Below the pieces are notes generated by a model. That model saw nothing but the letters and a program-made list of their open reading frames with translations, searched no databases and was not told the origin of the DNA. Position numbers and translations under genes: made by a program. A stretch of 5,896 nt of DNA from Micrococcaceae bacterium (GTDB lineage Bacteria > Actinomycetota > Actinomycetes > Actinomycetales > Micrococcaceae): NCBI GenBank assembly GCA_003486025.1, contig DNHA01000336.1, forward strand, positions 1 to 5,896, in the 5' to 3' direction. Shown piece after piece: positions 5,636 to 5,896 of this stretch (positions are counted from its first letter, which is position 1; each line of letters opens with the position of its first letter).

Positions 5636-5896
5636 GAACGTGGCCCGTGCACAACTGAGTCATCCGCGGTAATCTTGCCGTCTTGAAGTGTCAAGATCCG
5701 GTGGCAGCGTTGTGCTACCTGCCGGTCATGGGTGACCATCACCAGGCTCTTGCCCATCCCCACGGTGCACCGCATTAAAACGTCCAGAACTTCGCTGCCG
5801 GTCACCGAATCCAAGGCGCCGGTAGGTTCATCGGCAAAGACTACGCCCGCCCCGGTCACCTGCGCCCGTGCGATGGCTACACGCTGTTGCTGCCCG
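5632..5896 (-). CDS. ABC transporter ATP-binding protein, MacB/LolD type, C-terminal part (cut by right window edge)
   Basis: The last 87 residues are in the window, and the reading frame is open to the right edge (first full codon at 5895-5893), so the start lies outside. The visible part begins GQQQRVAIARAQ, the second half of the ABC signature (C-loop). It is followed by Walker B and the D-loop in VVFADEPTGALDS and by the H-loop in VMVTHDRQVA. The DEPTGALD wording is typical of the MacB/LolD/FtsE-like branch that partners with FtsX-type permeases. The stop overlaps the permease start by 4 bases (ATGA), so the two are made together and form one transporter. Walker A is off-window. A GTG at 5859 is internal and not the start, because it would fall inside the nucleotide-binding domain. 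Confidence 0.94.
   Translation of the reverse strand, partial: GQQQRVAIARAQVTGAGVVFADEPTGALDSVTGSEVLDVLMRCTVGMGKSLVMVTHDRQVAQRCHRILTLQDGKITADDSVVHGPRS

Noticed and set aside
5632..5859. GTG at 5859 as start of a small 75-codon protein
   Set aside because: The frame continues upstream through the ABC signature to the window edge, so this is the end of a longer ATPase.

Overview
The window reads as a chromosomal segment of a moderately GC-rich actinobacterium. The Micrococcaceae (Arthrobacter/Glutamicibacter-like) are my best guess, from the DtxR/IdeR-type iron box, the actinobacterial protein style and the TANNNT-type promoter elements. The genus is inference only. Six genes fill almost the whole window, and the only sizeable gap is 181 bases long (4126-4306). 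No tRNA, rRNA, CRISPR array, insertion sequence or frameshifted gene was seen.

Left part (1-2251, minus strand): a tightly coupled ABC importer block of the FecCD/siderophore class. In transcription order it holds a first permease (1202-2251), a second permease (144-1205, overlapping the first by 4 bases as GTGA), and an ATPase that starts 3 bases after the second permease and runs off the left edge. Middle (2272-3072, plus strand): a metallo-beta-lactamase-fold hydrolase of the LACTB2-like type. It points away from the permeases, with only 20 bases between start codons, and into the binding-protein gene, with 3 bases between stop codons. Next (3076-4125, minus strand): the siderophore-binding lipoprotein that completes the importer. 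Its promoter overlaps a strong DtxR/IdeR iron box (4171-4189, 16 of 19 consensus positions).

Right part (4307-5896, minus strand): an unrelated ABC system. It consists of an FtsX-like ten-helix permease with a 4-base ATGA overlap to a MacB/LolD-type ATPase that is cut by the right edge. Between this pair and the iron box lies a perfect 10-base inverted repeat (4240-4265), which could be an operator or a terminator.

The binding protein, two permeases and ATPase would together import a ferric siderophore, repressed when iron is plentiful. The unusual point is that the importer is interrupted by one gene on the opposite strand, with no room for terminators and with an iron box only in front of the binding protein. 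This raises the possibility of a noncontiguous operon, in which one long iron-regulated transcript spans the hydrolase gene in antisense.
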